Assembly (NCBI GenBank): GCA_963969595.1
Contig: OZ018409.1
Span: forward strand, 3,040,501 to 3,104,500
From: Neckera pumila
Taxonomy: Eukaryota; Streptophyta; Bryopsida; Hypnales; Neckeraceae
DNA length: 64,000 nt
Reading direction: 5' to 3'
How positions within the stretch are numbered: position 1 is the stretch's first letter; each line of letters opens with the position of its first letter. A program made the translations under genes and the position numbers. Positions 30,767 to 43,350 of the stretch are shown one piece after another. Under the pieces are notes generated by a model that saw nothing but the letters and a program-made list of their open reading frames with translations, made no database searches and had not been told where the DNA came from.

Positions 30767-33700
30767 ATGCAGATCCAAGGTTCCTCAACAATGGATACAC
30801 ATCGAGGAGCTCAGAAGTATACACACATGAGCTTCTGTTCGTTGTTGCTTCTCTGGTTCTCGCTATGGTTTCAGCTGGTTTCACAAGCAGTTGTTGCTCA
30901 GAGCTCCACGAACTACCTGGTGGGAACGGGAAGCTATGACATTACTGGACCTGCAGCAGACGTGAACATGATGGGTTATGGAAACACGGGACAGAGTGCG
31001 GCCGGGGTTCACATCCGACTTTATGCGCGCGTGTTCATTGTGGCAGAACCAGCTTCTGCAACAAGGGTGGTGTTTGTCAACCTCGATGCGTGCATGGCGT
31101 CCATAGCCGTCACTCTGCGTGTTCTTTCCCGACTCAAAGAACGGTAAAATACCTTGCTCAATTACAATGAAAATAGTGTTCACCTAACTGTTTTAGTATC
31201 CTCTACCTCAGTTGCCAGTTACAAAACTTGTGATTATGGTTAGGTGCCGGTTGATCAGATATGGTGAGCTTTACACAGCGAAGAACGTTGCAATTTCCGG
31301 CACGCACACGCATTCTGGGCCGGGGGGTTACTTGCAGTATGTGCTCTACCTTGTGACTTCCCTTGGTTTTGTGCGCCAGTCCTTTGAAGCGCTTGCTGAC
31401 GGTATTGAGCTGACCATTGTTGAAGCCCACGAGAATCTCCGACCTGGTTCTGTATTTCTCAACAAAGGTGAGCTTCATCCCATTGAAGTTCACGACTTCT
31501 GTTTACACTAGCTAGCTAGAGATCCCACCCCCCAGAAGTATTCTAGAAAGCTGAGATACATTTCTATTAAAACTGTCTTAAATGACGCCACTAAATTGTA
31601 CACAGAATTAACAGAAGTCATTAAAATTAAAAGATACATTAGAAGCTTTTGGTGTAGTGATTGAAAAGCCTGTGAGGAGTTCACCTTATGGTTTTCGAAA
31701 TCACCTCTTGATAATGCGGGTGCCAATAACAGGGGACGTTTTGGGAGCAAATATCAACAGGAGCCCAAGCGCATATCTCCAAAACCCATCCGAAGAGCGA
31801 GCAACCTACAGCTACGACGTGGACAAGGAAATGTCATTGCTGAAGTTCGTAAATGCGGAGATGGAGCCACTGGGAGCCTTCAGCTGGTTTCCTGTGCATG
31901 GAACCTCCATGAACCGAACCAACCAACTGATCAGTGGGGACAACAAGGGCGCAGCTTCACGTTTCATGGAGGATTGGTTTGGCAACAACAACAGGAAGAC
32001 CAACAACAGAAGCTTTGGGGAAGCTGAAATGGGGTCTTCTGGAGGACAACCGAGTTCCAGGCTTTCAAGTGTGATGTACAAAGTGAGGCGCAAAGGTTCA
32101 GGAGATTCCCACTTTGTGTCTGCGTTCTGTCAGAGCAATGTCGGTGATACTTCTCCGAATACATTGGGACCATTCTGCGTGGATTCAGGACTCCCTTGTG
32201 ACTTTCAGAGAAGTACTTGCAATGGGAAGAGTCAACAGTGTGTCGGTCGAGGTCCTGCGTAAGTGATCTTCGCTCTCCTTCTTGGAATACTTGAAACGTG
32301 GTTACAGATACATGGTTTCAAGAACTTTTAGATAACATCTTCAAGAGAGTCTATCATTGAAGCATTGTTCAGATAGGTCTCGAGATTGTTCTAAAGAGTA
32401 AAAGGAAAGAGGGAGGATATATTGCATCTGTTTTAGTCTTCAAACTTATCATCCCAGATCCAAGGTTAGAGAATGGTTACGGAATGTAGTAAGAATGGTC
32501 AAAGAATGATGGTGGTGGGTCACATGGTGATATGATTCATTTCACTTCAACCAAATTAATTGCAAGCCTTAAATGACTCCCGGACATATCCTTAGCTCAT
32601 TGCTGAGTAATGTTATGAAATATTTCAAGGAGAGTCTCCCGATGGTGACTCAATGATCATTCATAGGTCTTCTTTCATAACATGGCAAAAATCTCTGTTT
32701 TAATTTTTGATATGAAATCTAAGGTTGACTTACGAAAGTTGGACGTGTTAATTAATCCGCGTGGCATATATCCTGGAGAGTTGGAGATGTTTGAAAACTG
32801 GGCCTTCTATACTCAGATTTCCGAGGGATCACTTCGAGAGCACAAGGCTTATTGGGGAGAAGCAGGCTGGAGGTGCAATCAAATTGTTCCAAGAAGCGAA
32901 GACTCAAGTGCTTGGCAAGATCTCCTACAAACAGATGTACGTCAACATGACAAGCCTTTCAGTCAATCTTCCATCTGGGGAAGTGGTTTCCACATGTCCA
33001 GCCGCGGTGGGGTTCAGCTTCGCTGCTGGAACCACTGATGGACCTGGAGCTTTTGATTTCACACAAGGGGACAACAAGGTACACAAAACCTCTCGAGTGA
33101 CACTCTGTACTGCCTCATTTATTCCCTGTATAATTATCCTTAGAATCTGGCATGTTGTGTACATATCGGATTGAGCTACTTTGTCATATATTCGTCATAT
33201 ACATGCATCAAAAGGGCAGAATTTCAAGAGATGGGACAGTTTTTAGGCACTCATGCGTAGCCTCTTGTTAATAATAGCTCTTGTTCTTAGCACTGCACGC
33301 ACTTAAATGTCAATTTTGGCTCTTCGTATCATGCAGGGTAATCTTTTCTGGAGGTTCGTAGGTGGAGCACTTCATAAGCCGAGCATGAAGCAGATTAATT
33401 GCCACAAGCCAAAGCCCATTCTTTTGGACACGGGCGAGATTTCTAGACCTTACGCATGGACGGTATATCTGCTGACTTTCCACACTCCGGACATAGTGCC
33501 TTGGTGCGATGTCTAGTTTGAGGTCTCAGTCTTTCTCAATAGACTAGGTCATTTCCGGTGCATGCTGAGCAGATCTTCTCAGAGCTTCTATCAACCTCTA
33601 AGATCTTTCAAATATTGTGCATGATATCGTCAAAGCCGGTACCTCAGGGTCACTTTAGATTGCACAGGTTGAAGGAATAAGTTTGAGAAAACATTCAAGC

Positions 33701-35323
33701 TTAGAATTTGAACCAATGCCATGGATCGATCTCCCAGTTAGAATGAAATGAATGTAAGAGAGCTCGGGGATAAAACGACTGTGTTGTCAAATATCGGAAG
33801 GACTCATCTGTCTTAATTTTTACCGCCCCTGGCTGATATCATATTGTTTTTATGCAGTCATCAGTGTTGCCAATTCAGATACTTCAAATTGGGCAATTCA
33901 TCATCCTGTCGGTACCTGGAGGTAAGGAATAGACGTCAGTCACCATTTCCATTGAATCTCTGCATTTGAAACTCGAGAGAGGCTACGTGCCTGTAAAATC
34001 TTTACACACTCTTCCCTTTGATAAGAATCCTCCCCGGAATCCTCGTCCTTGTGTCCAGAGATGACGACAATGGCTGGTCGACGATTGCGCGCTGCGGTGA
34101 AGGCGACCCTGGTGGAAAAAGGACGTGGCCAATTTGATTCGAACACCCACGTTGTCATTGCTGGTCTGGCGGGCGACTACTCTCAGTACATTACAACCTT
34201 TGAGGAATATCAAGTTCAAAGATATGAGGTCAGTTCTTTTGAAGTATTCCAGAAAACCACTCATATCTATACTGTTCCTACTTTTTAGAGCTCTCTGCAC
34301 TTGAATGCTGCAAATTTTGGTGCTCTGCAACGTCATTTAACGAACATGATCATATATTTGCAACCGTACCCACCCCTTCAATGTAGGCCTGTGCTCTGTG
34401 GTTGACAGTAACTGCCTTTGGGCTTTTAATATATGGCTGAGTACAAACCCTTCATTCATGAACCCAAAATGTGATCTAAAGAAAATACGAATGCCAAGGA
34501 AAGATGCCTGAGAACTAGAGTATCCTGGATCCCACGATTCTTCCTTGAACTAGCACTTGCCCCAGCGTGTTTGCAGCTCCTTTCAAGAATCTGAACGTCA
34601 GTTTCGATAAATTGGCAGAATTCCACAACTGAGGCACTTCTCAGGGAACGCAGTCTGAAACGTAAATGTACTCCTTTAAAGAACTCTGCGTGCCAAGAGA
34701 TCCTTTTTTTGGCCCCGCCGAGAGGGATGTCGTTTTGCTTTACTCAACCATTCCTTTTTGATGACTTGCAGGGAGCATCCACGCTTTTTGGACCCCACAC
34801 ACTCCAGGGCTACATCCAGGAATTTCAGAAACTAGCCACAGCGCTAGCCCAAGAAGAAGACCTGCCACCAGGGCCACCACCACCAAACCTCCTCGACCAA
34901 CAAATCGAGTTTCTTCCAGGCTTGGTGGTCGACAAAACACCCACAGGAGTCACATTCGGCGACCTCAAACAAGACGTGCCACTGAATGCTGCCTTTCGGG
35001 TGGGGGAGACAGTGTCGGTGGTGTTCCACACCGCCAATCCTCGCAACGACTTGCTCACCGAGGGAACGTTCGCCGTGGTCGAAATCCTTCGTGCCACTGC
35101 AACATGGGAGCCCGTGTACGACGACGATGACTGGAGTTTGAAGTTTCTGTGGAGTCGGTCTTCCAGGTTGAGTGCTGCTAGCCTTGGTCGCATTGAATGG
35201 ACCGTGCCAAACACTGTCGTTCCTGGTGTTTATAGAATTCGTCACTTTGGTGCTTGGAAACCCTTTCTTCGTGATGTCGAGTATTTCACTGGTGCTTCCA
35301 GTAGGTTCCGAGTGACAGCTTAG
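30767..35323 (+). CDS. Neutral ceramidase
   Basis: Hydrolyses ceramide to sphingosine and fatty acid; plant members act in the secretory pathway or at the cell surface. Inferred exons: 30767-31143, 31259-31467, 31733-32258, 32817-33078, 33337-33462, 33858-33921, 34059-34228 and 34772-35323, frame-consistent, 761 aa, a usual length. Motifs: GTGSYDITGPAADVNMMGY near the N-terminus, the metal-site block GTHTHSGPGGY (140-150), NRSPSAYLQNP (204), SGDNKGAASRFMEDWF, and the amidase motif NVGDTSPNTLGPFC with the presumed nucleophile Ser336 (family GDVSPN; here GDTSPN). AGTTDGPGAFDFTQGD, TTMAGRRLR and the C-terminal RNDLLTEGTF and YDDDDW blocks follow. A leader MSFCSLLLLWFSLWFQL starts at Met21, so translation may begin at Met9 or Met21 rather than Met1. 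The chain ends with the Ig-like C-terminal domain, which looks complete. Confidence 0.95.
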
Positions 35324-36052
35324 AAACAAGCAGGTAGTCTGCGAGAGGCTCTGGCCCAGGAGCATTGGTTCGAGGAAGGAGCTGCTCAACTTCCGTAGAG
35401 TAGCTTCTGTCGATGCAAAAGCCTCCTCCCCCTTCGGTTCAGACCGAATTATTACGATGGTTCATGTAGATAGCGTTTGTAGAATTTCGTCGGAATATCA
35501 AATTTAGGTCGATTACAACTTTTGCAGATCACAATCAATAATGTTCTCACGAAATTAAGGCATGGTGCACCTTTGACAAGCGAAACATTGTTTTACATGT
35601 GATCTAGCGTAAGGATTCTGGGATTATTTTGGTAGTACTATGTCAAAATTCTAACACATGAGACCCTGAGGGTATAATTGTGAGATTGAAAGAGATGGAG
35701 AATTTAGCAACCTGAATATTCCAGGCAAACTTCGTTCCGCCATTAACGTTGACCGAGTATGATAGGTTAAAATTTTCACACAGTTCAACAATTAAATAAT
35801 ACGATCCCAGAGGTACTTGCTTGGAAAATTTCCATTTCACGTGTGCAGTGGATATTACAAATTGGCCTTTGACCCTTTGTGCACTAAGATTAAGCTACAG
35901 CCATGTCCTTGAGACATGGCTAGTTGAATCCCCCAAAAGACTCTTCATTCACGATGGTCTTCGGACCAGCGTTATTAGTAGTAGTAGACTAAGCTACAGT
36001 ATTGCCACTTCAGATGCGTTGCTGTAGTTATCAATTCTATTTTGAGGACGGG
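35324..36052. other. Convergent intergenic region
   Basis: This lies between the 3' end of ceramidase (+) and the 3' end of the DUF1308 gene (-), so it should hold both terminator/polyadenylation regions. No gene or repeat was recognised. Confidence 0.5.
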
Positions 36053-38596
36053 TTATTTCGTACCTAATCCCTCCGTAAGTGCACATGGTTGGTGTTGGAC
36101 GATCGCTAAAGGCACTCCTTGTTGCTGCACGGCACGTACAAAGGACATGTTCGCTGTCACAGTGGGTGCTTGCAGGAAGTCGCCGCTGCCAAAGACAAGC
36201 TTATGACGACGCTTGATTTTTCCGGTTTCAGGGAGTGCTTCCACTCGAGTGGCTGGCAAGTTTGGCACCACCCTGCATAATTGCATTTAATTAAAATCAC
36301 TGCACGTGAGTCAAACAGTCATTTCCAGTCCTAAAATTGAAAGAAAACAACCTAATGAGATAAACTATCCAGTACAAGAGAGAAGCAGTTGCTTACTTCA
36401 GTTGGCTCAGCAATATTTGTGCTCGCTGCTTTTCACGGGGTCCTCCATTTGTGAGAACGATGGACGTGAACTCGTCGTATACATACTCACAGATCACAGG
36501 TAGCTTGCCAATTAACATTTCTTCAAACTGAGGCAGAAACGGTTCATCGAGCTCTACCAGTGCCTGCCATCGCAAAAAAAGGTCAGCCTGATTATACTGT
36601 ACATACTGCCAGAGGTGACAACACCAAAGAGTTGAAGGATGGTGACCCACACCTGCTCGTACACAAACTTAGCCATTCCTGGAAACCGCTTCTCCCTTTC
36701 CTCTGTAGTCATTCTAAGTAAGTGCACGGCACCACCATTAGTCAGCTCTGATACAACGGCAACCAAAGCAGTTGTATCCAAATTGAGAATCTTCCTGCCT
36801 TGTTGGAGTTGATCAAATTCTCCATGTCTTGCTCGAAGGTTCTTTACGGCTGCCCAACATGGAGATGAACCAGCAACAGAGAATTCACCTTTAATATTCT
36901 CTTCCTGAAAACTGTCTGCTGCATGAACAAATTTTGAAGCAAGATTCTCTGTACAGTATTTGCTACACAATTGTGTCGCAGGTGTGATCCGAATCCAATA
37001 GCTCGTCCAGCGTTTAATATTACTTGTTGGCAAGTGTATATCCACCCATTCTCCATCTTCAACCTCTTGAAAATTGCAGATCGAGCTTGACAAAAGATCT
37101 TCATCCCCTAACCCACTGCCAGACAATTTGATGGCCTGAAACTCTTCTAGCAATTTCTGCTCTATCTTGCTCTCAAATCCATCACGCACAAGCAGCACAA
37201 CTGCCGACGGTCGTGCCGCTGAGACCAAAGATGCAACATGCAATAACGAAGACACCCGAGTATGGAGACCCTTCTTCTTCTTCTTATCGAACCATAGCCT
37301 GTTCTGCGCGCTGCTACTGATCACAACCACCCATACGGGTTCTCCAAGAAGAGTACAGACAAGATCAACGTGGGCTACAATCCCCACAGAATTATCAACT
37401 GCACTTGCGAAACGGCTAACAGAAGATACCTCATCCTTCCCATTATCCGCTCGATCCTCCTCTGATGACAAACTTGGGGAGGATATCTGGAAAGATTTGA
37501 ATGCAGCAGTAGCACCAGTAACTTGCCAACTTTCCTTTTGAAGAACAAACAAAATTCCTTCCAGATGTCCAAAGTTTGAGCTGCATTCAAATCGGGTCGG
37601 TTTGATTAATGGTCTAATCTGTTTGAAGAAAGACATGAGAATTTTCACTATTGGGATTGTCGAAAGGCGATTCTTGCCTTCGGCAATAGGATGCAATTCT
37701 CCAACAATAGTCTGTAAAGGTTAGTTCTTTTGGCAAGAGTTACAATCACACAGGGCTAAAAAGAGCTAAAAATGGAAAGAAAGAAGAGAACTTGAAGATG
37801 AAGTAAATGAAGTCAAATGCCCCGTTTATTAGACCTCATGATTTTAATTCCCAATGTCATATGAGCCTCATTCTCTAGCATAAAACCTCATTTTGAAAGA
37901 GCTACAAAGATCCAAAGTAGCTGGAACATAATAGTCCACTTCTAATAGGAAACCAAAGATAATCGCTAATCACTCCTACAGAAGTATTCTAACCACGTCA
38001 CTTACCAATTGTACTGCCATCCATGGCAGTTTCTAATGCCAATTGTCGCATGCTTAGGTTCTCTTAAAAACTTAGAGGGTGGGTTTTCTACTTTTGAATG
38101 TACGTGAATACTGATGAGGATTGAAACGATAGCGTTTACAAAAAAATTTAGCAGGATTACAACCACAAAAAATTCCAAGCTGAAACATACACTAGCTCAC
38201 AGAATCTATATCAGTCTAATCGACTGACATAGTGGCGAGCGAATTCCACGTCAATTGTATTGAAATTTCCACCCTAACATTAATTGCCTGATACTTTTCA
38301 ATTTCAAACTCCACAAGCTCAAAGAAAAAATCGCCATATGGAACACTCTTCCATAAAAATCATAACGGCACCGACCTGCTCAAATGCGCGTCGGCTATGG
38401 CAGTTCTGTCCTGAGCAGCCAACCGATCCAAAAAGTTGCGCTCAGCTCGCACGGCCTTAAGCAAACGCGCCCGGCAGTCCGAGGTGAGGACGTGCGAGGG
38501 CAGTCGGCTCAAGTTGGTCCACAACGAAGTTCCCGTTTGCTGCAACTCGTGAAGTGCCGTGTCCGCAGAAGCGTCCACCATAGCCACCGCCTTCAC
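36053..38596 (-). CDS. DUF1308 protein (C7orf25/UPF0415-like)
   Basis: Conserved eukaryotic protein of unknown biochemical role. Inferred exons, 5' to 3': 38596-38372, 37711-36653, 36563-36397 and 36272-36053, 556 aa. Exon 1 matches the family N-terminal helical part (LLKAVRAERNFLDRL and DAHLS). Exon 2 carries HLEGILFVLQ, GEPVWVVVISS and the block LNLDTTALVAVVSELTNGG, as in the family C-terminal DUF1308 domain. Exon 3 gives PVICEYVYDEFTSIV and GGPREKQRAQILL. Exon 4 gives VFGSGDFLQAPTVTANMSF and HQPCALTEG, which match the family end closely. Exons 2-4 have good splice sites with matching phases. The exon 1 donor (TCG|GTGCCG) is weak and is chosen only because it keeps frame. The start at 38596 is the first ATG; a Met at codon 6 is an alternative. 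Divergent from the gene at 39180. Confidence 0.9.
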
Positions 38597-39179
38597 TGCA
38601 AACTCGAAACAACCAACGCCTTCTCCGCAACCAAAACTTCAGCAGGTATACTTGTATAACTTCAGCAGTAATAGATGACCTAAACAAACAACCAAATGCA
38701 CACCTCCCATTAGGGTTTGACATTCGGCAGAATAGTGCGATCAATCAGAACTCTCCCCCACAGCAATTCGACCAACTGGGCATTCCCTTTATCAAATTAC
38801 ACCAGAGCGACCCCAATTCGACCCAATTCGACATCAATTCAACATCAATTCGGCACCAATTCGACAACTACTGCATGAAATTTCAACTTCAATGTGTGCC
38901 GAGTGAGTCCGAAACCAAGGATCCCCACTCGAGTTGAACCTTTACCTCTGCAAAATCACCTGCAAAATAGTGGGAATCAAACGTTCCTCGCAGGAACAGA
39001 GTTGAATTGCGAGTGCGATGGACCTTGAATTCCCTTAACAAACCCGGCACAACACCAGATACCCTTGGATAGAAAATGGATACTCTCCGGGTATTAACTA
39101 TCATAGGCGGTTCTTTCACCTTTCGCATTTTCCATTTGGAAGCGCAAGTGTTTACTGGTTTCTTACTGTGTAGTTTGCT
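38597..39179. promoter_or_regulatory. Shared divergent promoter region
   Basis: These 583 bp separate the start codons of the DUF1308 gene (-) and the putative mitochondrial protein gene (+), so both promoters and leaders lie here. About 38813-38869 holds five or six imperfect repeats of a CAATTCGACATC-like 12-mer. No clear TATA box was identified. Confidence 0.55.
38813..38869 (+). repeat. 12-bp minisatellite CAATTCGACAYC
   Basis: Successive units read CCAATTCGACC, CAATTCGACAT, CAATTCAACAT, CAATTCGGCAC and CAATTCGACAA, with one more CAATTCGACC further left at 38764. It lies in the divergent promoter. Confidence 0.75.
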
Positions 39180-40386
39180 ATGGCGGCCTACAGAGCTTTG
39201 GCCGCGGCACTGCTGCGGTCTACAGCGAGATCGTCGTCGACAGGATTGCGTTCTGCGTCATTACCTTCTTCGAATGTCAGATCTGGTTCAGGATCGGCTC
39301 CTTCCCGGGGGGGTTCGAATGCCTTGTCCACAGCGTGTGCTCCGCACGAGGAGTTGAGGAATCTGCCTAGAGCGCCATTTCTCGCGCCGATTCTTCTGGG
39401 GAGCGTTCGCCATTACGCGAAGAGAGCGAAGAAATGGCAAGGAGGTAGGTGTGGCCTTTCCTCGCCGGGAATTGCTGTTTTCATTTTATGATAAACCCTA
39501 ACCCCTAATAGTTCCATTGATGGTCAATGCTTGAAGAATTTGTTTTTTGGCTTTTTGAATGCAGCTCCCTATGCAATGCTGCCTATACCTCCCGAAGGAG
39601 AAGAAGTTCCTGACTCACGACCTAATGAGGGGAGCGTTAGGAATCGGAATCACCAGAAGCGTATGGCACAGCGTATGGAATTTGCTAAGGTACGCTTGCT
39701 ATTGGGATTGCCGAAAATGAAAAATTGCGTTTCTTTTTTAAGTGTCTTTCAGTAGGAAAAGTTGGGGGATCTTCCATGGTTCCATCTCAAAGGGATCCCC
39801 CTATTAAATTCACTGGTTTATCAATTGGTCACTACACAAATTAGTGAAATTAGGTTACCCCACACTAATTTCTCATATCTAACACTTTCAGACATGGTGA
39901 ACTATAGTCTGGGGCAACCTAATTTCACTATTTTGTGTAGTTTGATTCCATCAGATCATTATTAAGATAATGTTATATTAATTTCTTGTGCGAGTTGACT
40001 TCACATTAGCGTAATAGTACAACGTCAAGTTAATGGCAGGGACAGTAAAATCACATCAACATTGCGTTTTCACTATTTGGCTATTGGCATGACATTTACG
40101 TTAACATAGCTTTGAGGACTAAATGAATCTAATACCTATTAACTTAACATTGAGAGCGCTTTGTCAATCTTATGGGGTTTCTTTTGTGATGTTTTTTGAA
40201 CTCGGGTATGTGCTGCATTTTCAAACACAGATGCAGGCACACGTTCGACGGGAGCAGAAGAAAGTAGCCATAACTGCTCGTGATACTGCTCGAAGAAAGA
40301 GATGGAAAGAAGGTGCTGAAAGAGCTAAAGCATGGGCCCAAGTCTGTGCGGAGCGAGCGGCCAAAGAGGTTCCAATTGTTGTCTAG
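39180..40386 (+). CDS. Small basic protein, probably mitochondrial
   Basis: I do not recognise the family. Inferred exons: 39180-39444, 39565-39689 and 40231-40386, frame-consistent with good GT/AG sites, 181 aa. The N-terminus MAAYRALAAALLRSTARSS is rich in Ala, Arg and Ser with almost no acid, as in a mitochondrial presequence. A low-complexity Ser/Gly stretch follows, then RHYAKRAKKWQGG, a proline-rich APYAMLPIPPEGEE, and a strongly charged Arg/Lys/Glu/Ala helix to the end (MQAHVRREQKKVAITARD onward). A basic tail and import signal would suit a mitoribosomal or RNA-binding protein; that is inference. Intron 1 carries a telobox at 39493-39508, a motif often found near the 5' end of translation-related plant genes. 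Intron 2 holds an element E MITE. Confidence 0.65.
39493..39508 (+). promoter_or_regulatory. Telobox AAACCCTAACCCCTAA in intron 1
   Basis: This telomere-repeat-like motif lies just inside intron 1 of the putative mitochondrial protein gene. Teloboxes in 5' regions of plant ribosomal-protein and growth-related genes bind MYB-type factors and promote expression in dividing cells (established). Its role here is inferred. Confidence 0.4.
39831..39941 (+). mobile_element. Element E, short copy in intron 2
   Basis: A 111-bp element with about 30-bp inverted ends (ACTACACAAATTAGTGAAAT... and its complement ending TTTTGTGTAGT). It lies wholly within intron 2 of the gene at 39180. It is a shortened member of the family at 2589, 54978 and 59288. 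Confidence 0.8.
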
Positions 40387-42619
40387 AACACGTCAGTGAT
40401 GCAAATCTCTAGTCCAACAATTTCTAATGTTTGACGATCTTTAGGCATTCTCTTTCAAAAGCTCTAGCTTTCGGGGAATCTGTGTTGAAACAGACTGGGT
40501 GAACCTAACCAGCTTCAATACAAGGATTGAAAGGAGGATCTCGGAGATCCACAGTGGTCATGGCTACAATCCTGTTGGCCATCGTTTGAGAGGATGGGGA
40601 AGTAGCATGGATTGTTGTAGCTTTGATTTAGTGAAACGAAAGATGATTGTATGGAGTTTGAATTTTACAGCCTCTATCTCTGTGACTGAGAGTAGATGAA
40701 AATTGAAGAAACCGCACTATTTGTAGGCAGCAGATGATTCGCAGGTCAAGAGATGCCCCGTTGGTCATCAATCAATGAGAAATGACGTGAACTTTTGCTT
40801 CAATCACGTTTTCGCGTTATGTTTCCAGCTGGTTTGCCTCATTTGTTGAATTTTCTATCTTTTATTTCTCTGTCTTGTCTTGGAACTGCTTGTCTCAAAC
40901 TCCTCAAGTCTTGAGTATATATTGCCGTGATTGGATATGGGGTGATGTATTCGAAGTATCCCAGGCTAGTGAGAGAGCCGATGTTGAGATCCAAACTCCT
41001 CCCCTGTGAGGCCGGTCCCTCGACACAGAGGTTAAAAGGAAGTAGGATTGAAGCTGGCGTCTGAAAGAGGCTCATTTTACTCCGATGAGCAAAAAAGTTA
41101 CGTGTTGAGAACAAAAGGAATGCGTGGCTGCTGAGAGAACCTGGAATTGATCACGAGACAGTCACTCTGATCCCCTGTTGTACAGTACTTTAATCCTGCA
41201 GGAGCCTGGATTTATTAAGTAACTGCCCACAGAATTTGACCTAACTTATAGTCCCAACAACTGACAGTCTAAATCTTGGCAAGCTAGAAGGGAATGAGAA
41301 AGCTCTTGGCATTGGGGTGGAGAAATCTGTTACCGGTGGCACTGTCAATTTTCATTAGATTAGCGTGATGGTGGCCAAACTTATAACATGCATCTGGACA
41401 AATCAAGTTGTGCACTGTGAAATTCCACCAATCTAACGAAACCCTGTCAATGCTGTGGTTTCAAGAAAAACAGATGGACAAGAAAAAATCTGGAGGCATG
41501 GCAAGAGTAATCCCCGTTCTGTTCACCCCCATGTGAGGGTGGGGTTGCATGACTGTGCTGTAGCAAGCTACTGTTGTGGGGTTACAACCTACCGTTGTAC
41601 CTCCGACGAGGGCTCAACATGACATCTCTACGCCGCAAGGCAGGCTTCATCAACTGGGTCTTCCCTTTCGGGATGGCATCTCTGCCTGGATTTGCTCAGG
41701 GAATTTCACTCTAGAACTATTAAGGCAAACCATACCCATCACTTTTCTCATCTCACTTCCAAGCTCATGTTACCTTGGATTTGAGTAGAAATAAGTTGAT
41801 TTTTCTTAAGCCCAGAAGGACCCTTTTGCCATGCCTTTGTTTATTATAGTGGAGTAAGCGGGGTTATATAATGAATGGCTTCTTGTCATGCAATCAATAT
41901 GGTTTAATGAAATTGCAAAAAATAAACGAAAGGTTATTTTTAGGAAATCTAACTGAGATTTAAAAGTAAAGAGAATGCTATTTTGAGGAGTTTTTTAATA
42001 GCTAGAGTATCCAAAATAAAGAAATGATATTTCAAAAACTGAAAAGATAATAGTAAAGAAGTCATTGAGAGTAAAAGAAATGTAAGTTGAAGAATATTTT
42101 TGATGATATAGTCTAAAGAAGTTAATTCGATTACTGCACTCCACACTAAAATCATGCAAATCATGCTAACATGCACTACTAACTGCGTAATTTCATAGTA
42201 TTTTAGATAATCTTGATAGAGTGTAGTCTACATTGTTTTCATACTATCTCAAACACAACTGATATTTTGGTAAAATGTCGATATTCCACAAACTTGGCAC
42301 TTTCACGTTAAAACCGTGTTGTCTGAAATCTATACCTATCCTAGAAATGAATGACATGTTTAGACCGTGCTCTCTAAAAATCTATACCTGTCTTAAAAAG
42401 TAAAAATGAATGAAAAAATGGCGTATGAAAAAATGCCATTTTAATGAAATTTTCCATATATTATGATTTTTGTCCATCTTTCATTCAATTGTTGATTACA
42501 TTTTGTCCAACAAATTCAAATTATTTAAAATCAAATTCATCCATTTATAATGATCTATCTGAAATGTGACCAAGTAATATTGTTGCATAAAACTGGCATA
42601 GCACTTCACTCCAGATGTG
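40387..42619. other. Gene-free interval
   Basis: This is the 3' flank of the putative mitochondrial gene, followed by DNA of mixed composition and then AT-rich sequence from about 41850. ORFs at 40499 and 41576 show no domain. No repeat family was recognised. Confidence 0.4.
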
Positions 42620-43262
42620 TTAACCCCTAAATGTCCAAGGCCTATTTTGGGCTTCCTGGAATTTGCTCTAAATTGAACAAAATGCCAACATTTTGATAAG
42701 TTATATCAATTTTTTGAATTGTAACCGTACAAATTCAAACTAGATATGTTAGAGATTTCATAGGAAAAGAAAACACAACAATATCACTTATGGAGTGAAA
42801 GATTATAATGTTTGACCATGAGGGTGCTAAAATTGCAAAAATCTTTCAATCTTCTTTACACAAATCGAGTCTAAAAAGTTGGTGACAAAAAAAAAATGAG
42901 GTTAAAGGGCCTAACTTGTATAACCTTGATCAATTTATGGCTTCTTAAAATATACTCCACAATTTTTTTAAATGAATTTTGAATGTGATTTTTTCTCCAA
43001 GATCTAGTGTATTTTAGGCTCATTTCCAAGAGCTCTCAACACTATGGGAAGTCAAGATTGCACTAGGTACCCTTGTACCAAAACTTGAATAGAAAAATCA
43101 CTATCATTTATTTTCAAGATCGGATTTTTGGTGCTAAAACTAGACTTCAAGAAGAACTTTCTAAAAACATAAACTATTAAAAATAGCAACTTGGTTAGGT
43201 TTTATCTAACTTCCAAGTTTTGCAAACACCAAATTTTGGTGCCTTGGGCATTTAGGGGTTAA
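42620..43262 (+). mobile_element. TTAA-flanked element, subfamily C, intact copy
   Basis: TTAA lies at 42620-42623 and 43259-43262, with termini CCCCTAAATG and CATTTAGGGG. It is 643 bp. It is the uninterrupted counterpart of 22397-23841 and gives the empty site (aattttTTAAATGAA near 42961-42976) for the insertion there. Non-coding. Confidence 0.8.
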
Positions 43263-43350
43263 GTAACGATGATTGATTGATATTTACATCCAGATTGCAT
43301 CATTCTCAAGCACATGGATCCTTCTGTCAACCTTGTATTAATTAAAAAAA

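Noticed and set aside
37167..37541. Plus-strand ORF within the DUF1308 region
   Set aside because: It is the antisense shadow of the long minus-strand exon, which has clear family motifs.
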